64,000 bases of DNA, from contig WBZZ01002123.1 of the NCBI GenBank assembly GCA_019918135.1, positions 120,604 to 184,603 of the forward strand. Direction: 5' to 3'. Numbering within the stretch: the first letter of the stretch is position 1; every line of letters begins with the position of its first letter. The notes beneath the pieces are model-generated. The model was not told where the DNA came from. It saw only the letters and a list, made by a program, of their open reading frames with translations, and made no database searches. Below are positions 19,464 to 30,553 of the stretch, one piece after another. The DNA comes from Paulinella micropora. Lineage: Eukaryota; Cercozoa; Imbricatea; Euglyphida; Paulinellidae. Made by a program: the position numbers and the translations under genes.

Positions 19464-20657
19464 TCTTCCTCCCGCACCTTGTTAACACGAGCATAGTTAA
19501 CTGTCAGGCGCCATTCTCCTCCTGGCTTCGGCACTATTCTCGGTTGTGAGACTATTGGAGATGTTGATCTCTCAATAAAGTCCTCATTGAGCAGCTGTCT
19601 TGCTAGCTCCTCCGCTATCTTCGCCTCATGTATACTCAAATTCGCCCTTCGTGGTGCCGGTGACGGCTCCGCACCCGGTATTTTGTAAATAACCACAGTG
19701 AAATCTTCAGGCTTGACACCACCTGTATGTGGAGGGTCAAAAATTTCCTTGTTCGCCTCTAATTTGGCTTTTAAAAGCTCCTTCTCCTTCTCCGTGCCTA
19801 CTCCTTCTTCCAATATTTTCCGCGCCGCCGCTTGAAAATCTTCATCAGACATCTGCTTATGTTGCTTGGGTTCTCTGTCCTCCTCCAAGCCTAAGTCCTC
19901 TTCCGAGACATCATCTAGGCCCGTCTTTTCATACGTGACCGTGTCCGGCTCATCATCTTTACCGAGCTCCACCAGCATGTCAATGAGTCTCGCGTATTGC
20001 AAAGGAGCTTTACGGGTGTAAAACCATCAAAGCATGTGAATGCTTGAGGAATCAATTTCAACTTGTCGAGGTCTCTGAGCTTCCGCTTGTATGCACTGCT
20101 CTGCTCACGAGTTCCCATTCGACAAGCCACCACTAGCTGTTGCTTGCGAGAGGGTACCGGTATAGGATGATCAATAAGCCGGTCCCTTATTTCCTGCGCC
20201 CATATCGCCTTCTCATTATATGGCAGGATAATAGTATACGGCTTATTATTTTCAAATAAAGTCCGTAAGCATTTCTTCACTTCAGACAGTGAACGCGGCC
20301 ACGTGGGCTCGTCACCCCAGAAATCAGTAATAAAACTTTTAATAGTTTCTGGTGGAGTATCCGGGATTCGCCCCGTTCTCCTTGGTACAAACGCCTCCCT
20401 TTTTCTTCTCCTACTTTCGCATGGAAACAGTATCCGTTAGTAATATGGACATCTGTTCCTACTCCTTCCGCGAATCTCGCCAACGACGGGCTTCTTTGTG
20501 CGACACATATAATCTCCTCCTTTCGCTTCTCGATTAAGTCATCAATAGACTTTTTGTCCCAATGGCATGTCGGAACTGTGACAGTGCACACTTGGGATTC
20601 CCAATTGTCGGTCCAGGACAGCTCATCCGGTCTTACGACATGGGGGTGAACGTACAC
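19460..20657 (-). pseudogene. pol: Gypsy copy A Pol: domain between protease and RT, start of RT
   Basis: Two overlapping frames. The first (about 20657-20003) carries an unrecognised domain with the run PIPVPSRKQQLVVACRMG, conserved in copy D and as PIPIPSRTQKLIVACRLG in element E. The second (20002-19460) carries an acidic linker and the RT fingers (ISQPRIVPKPGGEWRLTVNYARVNK-type, about 19480-19560). The frame change near 20003 comes from two extra bases relative to copy D (CGCGTATTGC versus CGCGTTGC). It ends at the TGA near 19462. Confidence 0.8.
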
Positions 20658-20965
20658 CTCAAGTGCCTCATGTGCATGGTCATCTTTTTGTGATCAGTCG
20701 CTAGACTCAGCTCATAAGCCTCATAAGAGTCAGTAGCGTTAAAGGGATCAGTATCGTTCTCTTCTCCTCTTTTTACTCCATATGTCACTCTCCGTGCGGC
20801 GCAATCAATCACAGCCCCCATCGTAGCCAATTGGCTCTTTTGTCTCTCCCTTTCCTCCTTCTTCTCCTTCATCCTCTCCACATAGGCAATGATCGCCTGT
20901 CGTAACTCCTCATCATCACACATATTGGCGTACCAACCTTCGTTCGCCTTGGCAATCTGAAGCAT
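20633..20965 (-). pseudogene. Gypsy copy A: fused remnant of Gag C-terminus and protease C-terminus
   Basis: Reads Gag C-terminal residues (ANEGWYANMCDDEELRQAI...KEERERQKSQ) directly into the last part of the protease (LATMGAVIDCAARRVTYG). Copy D has about 1,118 bp (53561-54678) between these, holding the linker and the protease catalytic box. The deletion joins CCAATTGG to TCTTTTGTC at about 20837. Without protease this copy could only be mobilised in trans. Confidence 0.85.
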
Positions 20966-22650
20966 ATTGAAAAGGCCCGGTTCCTTGCCTTCCGTCCTGC
21001 TGAGAAAATTTTGCCCTTGCTGTTGGGTTCTTCATATCATGATTGAAAGAGCAGTCTCTGTGCCTTACCCTGCAAGCCCGCGGACCACCTCCAGCATGCG
21101 GTCTTCAGGTCTGGCTCTCTCTGTCTCTTCCAACCGGCAACTCTGTTTGTGTACGTGGCTTGTGCGCCAACAGGTACACCGCCTGCCTGTGCCGTATGTG
21201 CCTCCGTGAGCGAGTCCATGTTTGAGCATGCACTCATCACTTCTTGAAACAGTGCTGACGGAGCAACGCTTTGAACCGTATTTTCGAACACGTGTGTCTC
21301 GAGGAAGTTCTTGGACTTCACTGAGCTAAACGTCGAGCATTGTTGTATGAGCTGAGTAAGCTTACTCTGGTTAACTGTGTGTAACGCCGAGAAGAAATAG
21401 AGAATGATCGACTTGCGGCCATAGAATAGCCCATAGGAGGAAACTACCTCCGTAAGGGTCGCCGCCAAGCCAACAGCACTCCTCAACCTCATCGCCACTG
21501 TCTCAAAGATTTCAAATCCTATGAGAGTACCAGTGCAGAGATGCTGGTATCCATGAGATTGAAAATATGAAATGAGTGTGGCCACCGCCAGTTCACACTG
21601 AGCGTCTAGGCCTGTTGCATTGTTTCTCTTAATCTCCTCCTTCTTTCTCAAAAACTTGTACTGTGTCAGATCGAATCCCTCCGAGACTAGAGATTGGTCA
21701 AAAACAGTAACAAGGGCCTCGTATTCCTGCGTTTCGTCGCAAGGAAAAGCCTTCATGCAGGCATTGATCTCTTTGAGCTTGCTCAAAAGCGAAGCATCAG
21801 AGTCTTTGTCTGAGCTCGTCTTGGCATATAGCATGAGACTTGCCACTCCTCCTTTCTTCCCCTTGAAGGCATTTATGATGTTCTGTCTGTCATTCTTCTC
21901 CGTGTTTGTGACCACCATCGTAGTTGAGCCCGGGGTTCTAGGGGCTGGTGGGGCAGGAGCTGGTGGGGGAAAATATGTCGGAGGGTGTGTCTTTGCACCA
22001 CTCACTTTTGCTTTCATTCTTTCCAGTCTCATCGTCTTCTCGAACTCCGCCTTCTCTTTCGCCTTCTTCTTCTCAGATATCACCAGCTTTTGAGCATGAG
22101 TGATAAAGGCCACCAATTCAGAAGCAGATCTGAGAAAATTATATTTCTCCACATATTGGTCAACACCTGCTTTGTTGACGACCGGTGGTGCGTTACTAAG
22201 TGATTTAAGGACAGAGTGATCCTTGGTAGGAATCCATCTCTTCCATGCCTCCTTATGCAGTAACGCACCCATCAACAGTCTGATTTTGGTCAGAACTCTG
22301 TCGGTCTTCTCTAACTCATCAATCACAGGATGAGTTTCTCCTGCTGCCTTAATGCTTTTTTCCATCTCTGCCTTCCCCTCCTCCAAGGCCTTTATTTCCA
22401 TTGTAAAAAAATGAAATATGCCACTCGAGTTTTTCGAACCCAGATTGGTCTTCATTTTTGTTACATCGACTGCCTCCTGACCAGTCGCGAGGAATCTGGC
22501 CGTTGCTCTTGGGTTTGTGTACTGGAGGTAACCCTCACATCGTGGGCCGTATGAACGTTCCCAAATCAGGGTTTGAGTGTACACCCCAAAGATAGCATCG
22601 AGTAATTCAAGGTGGGTGTGTGTGTCCCCAAACTTGATATGCTACGAACT
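20966..22650 (-). pseudogene. gag: Gypsy copy A Gag (N-terminus lost, frameshift in the zinc finger)
   Basis: One frame from the boundary with element B (about 22650; first usable start codon read at 22584) to 21037, 515 residues. It is helical, with coiled-coil-like K/E stretches, a proline-rich linker near residue 210-220 (PPTYFPPPAPAPPAP) and a capsid-like C-terminal half. The end carries the start of a CCCH-like finger (TACWRW) but is put out of frame by an 11-bp deletion relative to copy D (54910-54920), flanked by short CTGT repeats. No ATG is seen at a natural start because element B replaces the upstream sequence. Confidence 0.7.
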
Positions 22651-24632
22651 TGCTCAAGTGCACTCACGCCCGACCATCAGGTCAACCCTACCTCCAACGA
22701 GAAGAGCGGAAATGTATGAAGAAGCTCCGCCGCGTGCTTACTACGCTTCCCGTCCTGGCCAAGTATGAGTCTTCTCACCATCTTTGCCTTCGGACGGATG
22801 CTAGCCAAATAGGCATCGGAGGTGCCCTTCACACTGGCCCTGACCGCGACGCCCTGGTCATCCAATACTTTTCTTTCAAGTTCACAGACACGCAAACCCG
22901 CTGGGCGACCTACGTGCGAGAAGCCTACGGCGTTATTTACGGAGTTCAACAGTGCCGCTACTACATTGATGCCAGCGACCACGAACTCACTATCGTCACC
23001 GATCACCGGCCACTCTTGTGGTTATGGCACTCTCGCAGCCCCATGGTCGTCGGATGGATTTTGGAAAATCTCCAGACGATCCGCTTTAAGGTCGAATACC
23101 TCCCCGGTAAACAAAACCTCCTTCCGGATGGATTGTCCCGTGTCCCCTGCATAAGCCCAGGCGTCCCGACTCTCATCGGTGAAGCCGAAGCCACCCTAGC
23201 AACCATTCCATTACCCAGAGCAGGCTCTACTCTCTGGCTCGCCGTCGAAGGCACAAATGCCGCCTTGGAAACGAAACTCAAGTCTCTCTCCTGCCACATC
23301 ATCCGCGCTGGCCCAACGCTACGAAGCATTCAAGCCCCGTGGGACCTAGCTATTGTCATTCCCTCCGCTGAACGCTCTCCGGCCGTCGCACGTGACATGC
23401 TTCGTAAGCCATTTGCCCTGCTCATGCCGCAAGGCCTCGTCCACTGCGTCCCGGACGATACACTCCCACAGGAGGCCGTCGAGACGTGTCGTAAGATTTT
23501 ATTTCTTGACGACAACTTAGTGCTAGTCTTTGACCTCGGCATGGAACAACATTATATATACCCTTTTGTTGCTACTTCGCACGCTCCCCGCGTCACGCGC
23601 CAACAAATCATGGACGCACAACGACAAGACACCCTCACAGCCCCTCTCTGGACCGATGACGTCTCTACCGTCTCCGCCGGATCAACAGAATTGACTCTTC
23701 GTCAGGGCCTTGCCGTCCTCGCCGACGCCAAACAGTCAACACTGAAGATCTACGTTCCAGAAGAGCTGCGCCGCCCGCTGATCAACTACGCCCACTTGAT
23801 GCAGAACCACGCCAAAACGCCGACACTCGTCCCCTTCATCAAGGAGCGCTACATTTGGTTCCGTACTGACGGCACGGATATTATGCACGCTGATGTCCTC
23901 GCCGCCCGCCGCAACTGCCACTTTTGCCAACTGGTCCACGCCCGCCTCACCCTCAACCACGGCCGCTACTCTTCGCTGAAGTGGAGCAGTCAAGGTCAAG
24001 GCATCGGCATCGATCATATGCACGTCGGCATTCCGGGCGTTGTTTTTCAGCATATCCTGACGATCATCGATCTCTTCTCAGGATTTCTTCAATTCATCCC
24101 CTGCATCTCTACCACAGCCGAAGAAACAGTTGAGATCATCCTCAACCGATGGGCATACATTTTTGGTTTTCCGGAGACTCAGTCCATCTTCTCCGACTAC
24201 CACAGCTCATTTGTAGGTACATTAGCCAAACGCTTCTGCAGTGAGGCCTGCCTCGACTGGCTGACCACCGCACCCTACTCACATCATCAACTCGGCTTCG
24301 TGGAATGCCGGTACAAGGCGATCCGCACCGCAATGCGATCTCTACCCAAGGCAGACAAATCGAACTGGCCTAGCATCATCCCGTCCCTCTCCTTCGCCCA
24401 GAACACCTATGTGTCCACGGCTACAGGTACAACCGCCTTCGAGGGTATGTTGGCACGCAAACTTCGGTGCACACTGGACTTTTCGATTCCTCGGAGATCG
24501 TTACTGCCCGCGCCTCCGCCTCAAGCGCCGCTCTCGACGCTTCCCCTACGCTTTCGCTTCAATCTTCAGAGCAGATCGAAATACTACGCCGCGCTCGCGC
24601 TGCAGTCATGGCGTACATCAGCACGTACATAG
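22650..24632 (+). pseudogene. pol: Gypsy element B: RNase H and integrase (5' truncated)
   Basis: 660 residues without RT. RNase H comes first (LRTDASQIGIGGAL, VTDHRPLLWLW, LPDGLSRVP). Integrase follows, with a weak zinc-binding region (HLMQNHAKTP...CHFC) and a D,D-35-E core: D in GIDHMHV, D in FSDYHSSF, E in LGFVECRYK, with 35 residues between the last two. The upstream part (Gag, protease, RT) is missing, cut near 22600-22650 where it meets copy A. The C-terminal end shifts frame near 24475: the true continuation (ARASASSAALDASPTLS) is in another frame. B is a different gypsy family from A/C/D, with higher GC content. Confidence 0.88.
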
Positions 24633-25445
24633 ACATCTCCCGCGCCCGATCTGTTGGCTCAGAAGAACAAGGGCCGCCGCAAAGCCGTTAAGGAGTGGAA
24701 GGTTGGCGACACCGTCACCGTCTACCGCCCTAAACCCTCAAAGCAAGGCATCCCCGCCTCGTCCGTTCTTCAGTTCGACGGCCCCTACACGATTTTAGAG
24801 CAGGTCAACTCTAACTGCTTTAAGCTTCGCCACCTCAAGACCGATAGGATTTTGAAGCGGATCGACCGCTCCCACCTCTCTCCGTACACCGCCCCCACTG
24901 ATGGCGTCGCCCCGCTCAACCCAGTCGCAGTGGACGACTATGATGACGACACTGTCAACTACACCACTGGTGAAGTCGTTGCTTTCATCGGCCGTAACCA
25001 AGTCAAACTTGGCACTGTTTTGGACGAGGATCCGGAAAACGAGGAGGATGACCTCGTGGTCCATCAACTTGGTATCACTTCGGACACCAACCCTCTCTTC
25101 CGCCCCATTTACGAAGACACAAAGGACAAATCTACCATTCACAACTGGAGTAAACCCCTGGCCTTCTGGAAGCCCCTCCTCTTCGATATCACCAACGATC
25201 AAGTCGTTCATCCACACATCGAATGGCGTCCCTTCAAAAAGATCAAGGACAAAGGCCGTCTCTCCGCTAACGTTCTTAAGCGTCTTCGAGGTACTCTCAT
25301 CACCGGCGAATCCCCTTTCACTCTCAAGTGGGTTTTACCCATCGTAATGGCTTCACCCGCCCCCCGCCCAGCGCTTTTCCCACTTGAACCGTCATCGTCC
25401 CTAGAAATATTACGCCATGACCGGCGTACCCATGTAAGTCCTTGA
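24467..25445 (+). pseudogene. pol: Gypsy element B: integrase C-terminus and extension (two frames)
   Basis: The helix after the integrase core (SEQIEILRRARAAVMAYIS) is in the frame of 24467-24691. After a second shift near 24650 the frame 24654-25445 carries the GPY/F module (WKVGDTVTVYRPKPSK...VLQFDGPYTILEQ...RSHLSPY). It is followed by a domain (EVVAFIGRNQVKLGTVLDED...FRPIYEDTKD...KPLAFWKPLLFDI) that looks related to the C-terminal domain of A, C, D and E. So B is at least triply broken. The end at 25445 is the stop of this frame. Confidence 0.75.
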
Positions 25446-26474
25446 TCGCCTCTTGTGCCTGCAGGTCAACGATTATTCTCACCGAACTTGAACCCCTCAG
25501 TGGTTATATCGGCACGGCATACTTTGTGCTTCATTGGTTCATCTCGGCTTTGTGATCCCGGCCACCTAATTTTCTATGGCTCGACATCGCCTCCCGATAT
25601 CACCGCTCGCTACTGCGCCTCAATTGTCCCAGTCCCGCTGCAGATCATGGATATCCGGCCCCGGCTGATCATCATCCGCATTGCGCAAGTATAGACGCAC
25701 CACTCTTCTACTCTCCAATGGTTTAGGAAATTCATCCACTTCTCTTTTTCCTTTTTGACACTCTTTTTTTAGTGAGACAACATACTTCGTTCGTTAATCA
25801 CTCATTCTGTACGCAACTCAACTCAACCGTTAGGTCTGGGGGGGCGGGGGGGGAGCTATCAGACTGAGCACCTTAACGACCGGCCAAAACCTTTACCGTT
25901 GATAAGACACTCTTTTTGACCGGTTCATTAGATTCTTCTCTGCACGACGTTTCGACTTCACTAACTAGTTTCGATTTCGTTCAGAAATGATTTCAAACGA
26001 TCAGTTCAAAGTTCTTTTTTTTAGCTATTGCCATTTTTCCTGTTCGTATGACCTTTTCCCCCGAATTCCCCGTGAAAACACGCTTTACGGTAAATTTGTG
26101 GAAAAGGACGAAAAAAAACACAATATCTAACTTGTCTTCCGTTGGCAGTCATTTTCGCTTTGAGGCTTCCCAAATCAATTCGGGGAATTTTCAAGTCCAA
26201 CAACCCGACAACTATCCGTTTATGACTGTTTACTTGCAGACTCGCGACACTATCCGTTTGAGAACGGGAGACCTCACAATTTACGTTCAACACTCGATCC
26301 TACGTTGCACCCAAGCCTGCAATGAGTTCGAAATTATGTAAATAAACGAAGTGACCTCTCTACTGTTTACTTGTATTTCACCTGCTCACTCAGAGTCAGG
26401 ACTCAAAGCAGCCATAGTGTTCTTATTAAGACTTCGTTGTATCTGCCTACTTGAAGAGTTGTATACAAACTCAC
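25446..26474. other. No gene seen; probable 3' flank or LTR of element B
   Basis: No protein-like frame. Contains CTGGGGGGGCGGGGGGGGAG near 25838 and T-rich stretches. It may include the 3' LTR of B, but there is no second copy in the window to show it. Confidence 0.4.
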
Positions 26475-26604
26475 AATTTATATTTATATTTATATTTATA
26501 TTTATATTTATATTTATATTTATATTTATATTTATATTTATATTTATATTTATATTTATATTTATATTTATATTTATATTTATATTTATATTTATATTTA
26601 TACT
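26475..26604. repeat. (TATATT)n hexamer microsatellite
   Basis: About 21 perfect copies of TATATT, followed by a TA-rich palindromic stretch (TATAATATATAATATATATA) to about 26638. Confidence 0.97.
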
Positions 26605-27915
26605 AATATATATACTATAATATATAATATATATATATGAAGCATTTTATTATTAATAGAACAGTGCTTGCGTAAGAAAGAAAGAAAATAAATTTGAAAA
26701 AAGGGGGGGGGGGAAGAAAAAAGAAAAAGAAAGAAAGAAAGAAGTGCTCGGAAGGAAAAAGAACAAAAATTAAGTTGAAAAAAAGAACAGTCACGGTTTC
26801 AAAGGTCATCATTGCAGAGATCCGATGCAGATGAAGCTTAGCGGCGGGCGTCCGATCATTTATATTATAATAATATTATTAATAATAACTTCATATCATT
26901 CTATGCCGGCCGACCCGGTATAATGGCAATACTTATCGTTCCGGTCTGTCGGTTAATCCTTGGTCTGGAGATTACCGAGTCCCTACTTTAGGTATTCCTC
27001 AGTCTTCATATCGTTAGTAACAGTTATCTGTTTATTAAATATCCTACTATCGTAACAATCTGGAGTCGCTAATACAATAAACGGGGTATGGAAATTTTCC
27101 TCGGTTTCTCGGAAATTTTCTGTTGAAAAGAGACATCGAGAGAAAAATGGGAGAGAGGGGAATTTTTCTAATGCGCTTCCTGGGGTTATATGCTTTTTCT
27201 TGAGATGTTTTGGGTCTATGGGCGTGCAAACAGGTATGGGCAATGATTTTCTTGAGTTGTAGTGCCACTTATGATCTGTTTGTGAGTGGGGCTTGGGTTG
27301 CTGACAGACAGGCGTTTTTGGGTCTGAAAGCTTGCAGCTCAGGGTGCATGAATGTGGGTTTCATGTGGTGTGAGTGTCGGGCGTGGGTTTCTGGATACAG
27401 GGGCATGAGAGGGGGACTATGGAGGATGGTTTTGCAGAAAGAGCACGCCGTTTTTGGTCTGTTTAGAGATGGGACAAGGGTTGCTGTGACGCATTGCTGT
27501 AAGAAAGGGACACTCCCTTCTCACAAACCTTGGTAAATATGTGAGGGAACCACTCGGATATATATGATTCATGTTTGCTTGTGCGTGGGTTGATATTTTA
27601 CAACGTTTTTGATGGGTTATGATGGCTGGGAATTCATGTGGCATGGAGACTTAAGGGAGGAGTTAAGGAAACGGACACAGAGAAAGACTGATTTTGGATG
27701 GAAAAGGACGTATGGGAGGAAAGGTGGGTCTGGGGCGAGGAAAACAGACATGACGAAGGGTAATGAGAGGGAAACTTGCAGAATTTGTCGAGAGGAAGGG
27801 TATGCTAAAGACACGGCTTGGGGATGGCAATGGACAGGTCGGTCGGAGGAAGGAGGTCAGGGGGAACGGTTTTTCGGAATGGAGGAACAAGCACGCGGGT
27901 CCCCACTCAAGGGAG
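26605..27915. other. No gene seen; probable U3/promoter region of element E at its right end
   Basis: AT-rich at the left with a G11 run near 26704. The right part becomes purine-rich like the leader of element E. Contains the first copy (26983-26992) of the CTACTTTAGG motif that recurs before leader ORFs. Confidence 0.4.
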
Positions 27916-27923
27916 TATAAAAG
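27916..27923 (+). promoter_or_regulatory. TATA box of element E
   Basis: TATAAAAG in the context GGGAGTATAAAAGGGGGTC, close to consensus, about 400 bp before the first leader ORF. Start of transcription would be near 27945 (inference). Confidence 0.5.
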
Positions 27924-28324
27924 GGGGTCAGGATCTGCCAGGGGAACTTGAAAGGTACGTGAAATTCACAGTTTAAGAAGGGTTTTGGACGGGGGTAAGT
28001 GGACGCCATCATGGCACAAAAAGAGGACAACAAAGCAGCGGGTATAGCGGACAACCGGCGCTGAGGACACGCCAACGCACAGGGAGAATTTTTGGGGCTC
28101 TTTGCGGGCATTTCCAAGGGTTGAACTATTGCCGGTTTTGGCCATATCACGAATTTTGACGGCCTAAGTGGAAGGGAAGCACAGACTCAGGGTAGAGATG
28201 CGTAGAGGGATATTTGGGGGAACTTGAAGGGACGTGGAAATAGGGATTTTAGAACGGGCAGATTTGGGGAGGGACTTGAAGTGGAACAGATGATGGGACA
28301 TTTTTGTCCTACTTTAGGTGCACG

Positions 28325-28831
28325 ATGGAAAATAAGGAGTCTGACAAGGCGGAGAAGAAGGAGGACATACGGGGTTTAGAGGATTTCTGGCGTGAGAAGT
28401 GGGAGGAGGAGAACGAAGAGGGGGAGAGGGGGATGTGGATGAAAGGGGAGATACGAATAGGCAAGGATGTATACAAGGAGGTGGTAGCGACAGATAAGGA
28501 GTATGAAACCTTGCGGGAACAATTGTTAGAATGGGAAAGGAAGGGGGAGGCCTGCCCTCACGAGCTCAAAAGGAGACGGGAGGCAATGATCAAGGCAGAA
28601 ATGGCGAAAACATCGGCCTTGATGCTGGCTGAAATGAGACGGGCACGATACGTGTGGAACCTAGAGGCAAGGGAAGACCGACGACGGTTCAGGGAATCTT
28701 TGAAGTTTCTCAAACGGGAAAGACGGGAATACGCGGAACCCAAGAGGGATGAGGAGCGGGGAAAACAAGAAAAGGAGGAGAGGACGAGTACACTCGAGGA
28801 ACCTTACAAAAGGGCCAGAAAGGGGGAGTAG
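28325..28831 (+). CDS. Element E leader ORF 1, charged coiled-coil protein
   Basis: 168 residues from ATG 28325 (MENKESDKAEKK), directly after CTACTTTAGGTG at 28309. Lysine/glutamate/arginine-rich and probably coiled coil. Contains WMKGEIRIGKDVYKE, a module that recurs in leader ORF 2 (twice). No known family recognised. It may be a Gag-like or accessory protein, or part of a longer spliced product. Confidence 0.45.
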   Translation: MENKESDKAEKKEDIRGLEDFWREKWEEENEEGERGMWMKGEIRIGKDVYKEVVATDKEYETLREQLLEWERKGEACPHELKRRREAMIKAEMAKTSALMLAEMRRARYVWNLEAREDRRRFRESLKFLKRERREYAEPKRDEERGKQEKEERTSTLEEPYKRARKGE

Positions 28832-28875
28832 GAGAATGAAGGGGAGAAGCATACACACCTCTCCCTACTTTAGGT

Positions 28876-29535
28876 GTGAAACGCTTATGGCTGCGAACGA
28901 AGAAGACGAAGGGGGGAGGAGAGAAGAACGGAAGGTGGAGCCGGGCGGAACCAGTACGGGAGGCCAGAAATAGGGGTATATCGGAGGAGGACATAAACGA
29001 CGATACACTATGGGATGCGGGGGAGTGCAGGATTGATAGGGATGTGTATGGGGTTCGTCATCGACTGAAGGATTTGGCGAAGACGGCGGAAAAACTCGTC
29101 ACTCGGAAGCCGGGATCACGACAAGCGTTGGTCTGGTCCAAGAACCACAAGCAACAGGTGGAGGTGTGGAAGGGGTTCGAGACACTTTGTTCGCTAAGGG
29201 AGAGGAAGGCGGCCGAGGTGAGACGGAGGAGAGTGGTTGAAGGAGTGGAAGAAGATGAGGAAACGAGTTATTGGGAAAAAACATTTACCGACGAGGAGGG
29301 GGTCCCGGATGCGGAGATATTTGGAGCAGGGGAAATACAAGTTGCAAGAGATATATTATATGAAAAAGTAGTTCGGACATGGAAGAGTTACGAGAAGAAG
29401 AGGAAGGAAGTCGTGGCTTTGGAAGCTGGAGGGGAAGCGGAGAGGTTGACGGAACTGAGGGCGGAGGTGGACAGTGAGTGGGAGTGTTTCGCAACTTTGG
29501 AAGACATGGCTCGTCAGCGGCGTAAAAAGTTTTGA
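28876..29535 (+). CDS. Element E leader ORF 2, with two repeat modules
   Basis: 219-residue frame without a good ATG at its start. The ATG at 28887, right after a CTACTTTAGG motif, begins another frame (MAANEEDEGG) that stops at 28973, so a frameshift or splice is implied. The frame holds two copies of the leader module (LWDAGECRIDRDVY and IFGAGEIQVARDILY) and charged helices. Unknown function. Confidence 0.4.
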   Translation: MKRLWLRTKKTKGGGEKNGRWSRAEPVREARNRGISEEDINDDTLWDAGECRIDRDVYGVRHRLKDLAKTAEKLVTRKPGSRQALVWSKNHKQQVEVWKGFETLCSLRERKAAEVRRRRVVEGVEEDEETSYWEKTFTDEEGVPDAEIFGAGEIQVARDILYEKVVRTWKSYEKKRKEVVALEAGGEAERLTELRAEVDSEWECFATLEDMARQRRKKF

Positions 29536-29580
29536 AGACCCAATTCGAGCAGGATATGTTGATACTCGACAGTTTGGGTT

Positions 29581-30165
29581 TTGAATTGGACCAGGAGGCG
29601 GAGGTGGCGAGAGCTCGGAAGAGACAGACGAGAAGATAAATACATGAAGGGACATACGTGGGTACCTATTATGCTAGGTATGGAGAAGGGGAGTAAGGAA
29701 ACGAGGGAGGCTTTGGAGGAAGAGGATGAAGAAGGTGGGGCGACAAGTGAGGAGACAGAGGAGAAAGAGGACTCTAGGGACGGGGACATGTTGTCGTTTT
29801 GGGTATCTAAGCGGGAAGAGGAATATCTTATAACGCGGGAGCGGGTTCAGAACGAGGTTCCTAATACGGCAATGCATTTTCACGAGGCAAGGGATCTAAG
29901 ACAGGCAGAGGAGGCCTATGTTAGGGCGATGGTAGAGTGGGAGGCGTATCTGAGGGACGAAGAACGGGCAAGGATGGAAGAGGAGGATAGGAAGGCGGAG
30001 AGGAGAAGGAAGAGAAGGAGGAAGGATCGGCGGCAGACACAAGACACAGTACCTCCTGTCACTACTTTAGGACAGAGTACTGCATCGGATGAGCAAACGG
30101 GAAATAAGGATGGGGATATCGGAGGAGGAAAAGAAGTTGGGACAGATAGGGGGAGTGGAATATAA
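29581..30165 (+). CDS. Element E leader ORF 3, charged helical protein
   Basis: 194-residue frame rich in E, R, K. Likely coiled coil (YLRDEERARMEEEDRKAERRRKRR). Contains WVSKREEEYLITRERVQ. No recognisable domain. It overlaps leader ORF 4 in another frame; a CTACTTTAGG motif at 30062-30071 lies inside it, just before the ATG of ORF 4. Confidence 0.35.
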   Translation: MNWTRRRRWRELGRDRREDKYMKGHTWVPIMLGMEKGSKETREALEEEDEEGGATSEETEEKEDSRDGDMLSFWVSKREEEYLITRERVQNEVPNTAMHFHEARDLRQAEEAYVRAMVEWEAYLRDEERARMEEEDRKAERRRKRRRKDRRQTQDTVPPVTTLGQSTASDEQTGNKDGDIGGGKEVGTDRGSGI

Positions 30166-30553
30166 GATGGATGAGGAGGCTCAACGGTTTGTAGAGGACA
30201 TTGGATATCAGTGGGTTGAACGGGTAGGAGCGATTATGCGGACGGATCGGGTTCGAAAGGACGCGAGGTGGATGGCGATTAGAGCAATATGGGAATTACA
30301 ATATCGTTGGTATAACAACGACGAGGGTTTGTGGAAGGTGTTTGGCATGACAGAAGAGGCGCAGTACCAATACAGTTTCATGGTTGTGTTGACCAAAGTA
30401 CAGGGAAAATGGACGGCGGAGAGGATTCATACGGCATGGGCATGTGCCAAGGGAAAGGTGGAACACGCGAAGAAGTGGGTGAAGGTGTTGAAGGACCGGG
30501 GGAAGACAGCTGGAGGATGTTTGTGGGACCGCTACGGATCAGGAGCATCATAG
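30089..30553 (+). CDS. Element E leader ORF 4
   Basis: 154 residues from ATG 30089 (MSKREIRMGISEEEKKLGQ). GISEEE resembles GISEED of leader ORF 2, and VEYKMDEEAQRFVEDIGYQW may be another diverged repeat. More globular in composition than its neighbours (WMAIRAIWELQYRWYNNDEGLWKVFGM). Unknown family. Confidence 0.4.
   Translation: MSKREIRMGISEEEKKLGQIGGVEYKMDEEAQRFVEDIGYQWVERVGAIMRTDRVRKDARWMAIRAIWELQYRWYNNDEGLWKVFGMTEEAQYQYSFMVVLTKVQGKWTAERIHTAWACAKGKVEHAKKWVKVLKDRGKTAGGCLWDRYGSGAS

Noticed and set aside
26048-26341. 97-residue plus-strand frame in the spacer after element B
   Set aside because: No recognisable domain, overlapping minus-strand frame of similar length, no neighbour to support it.
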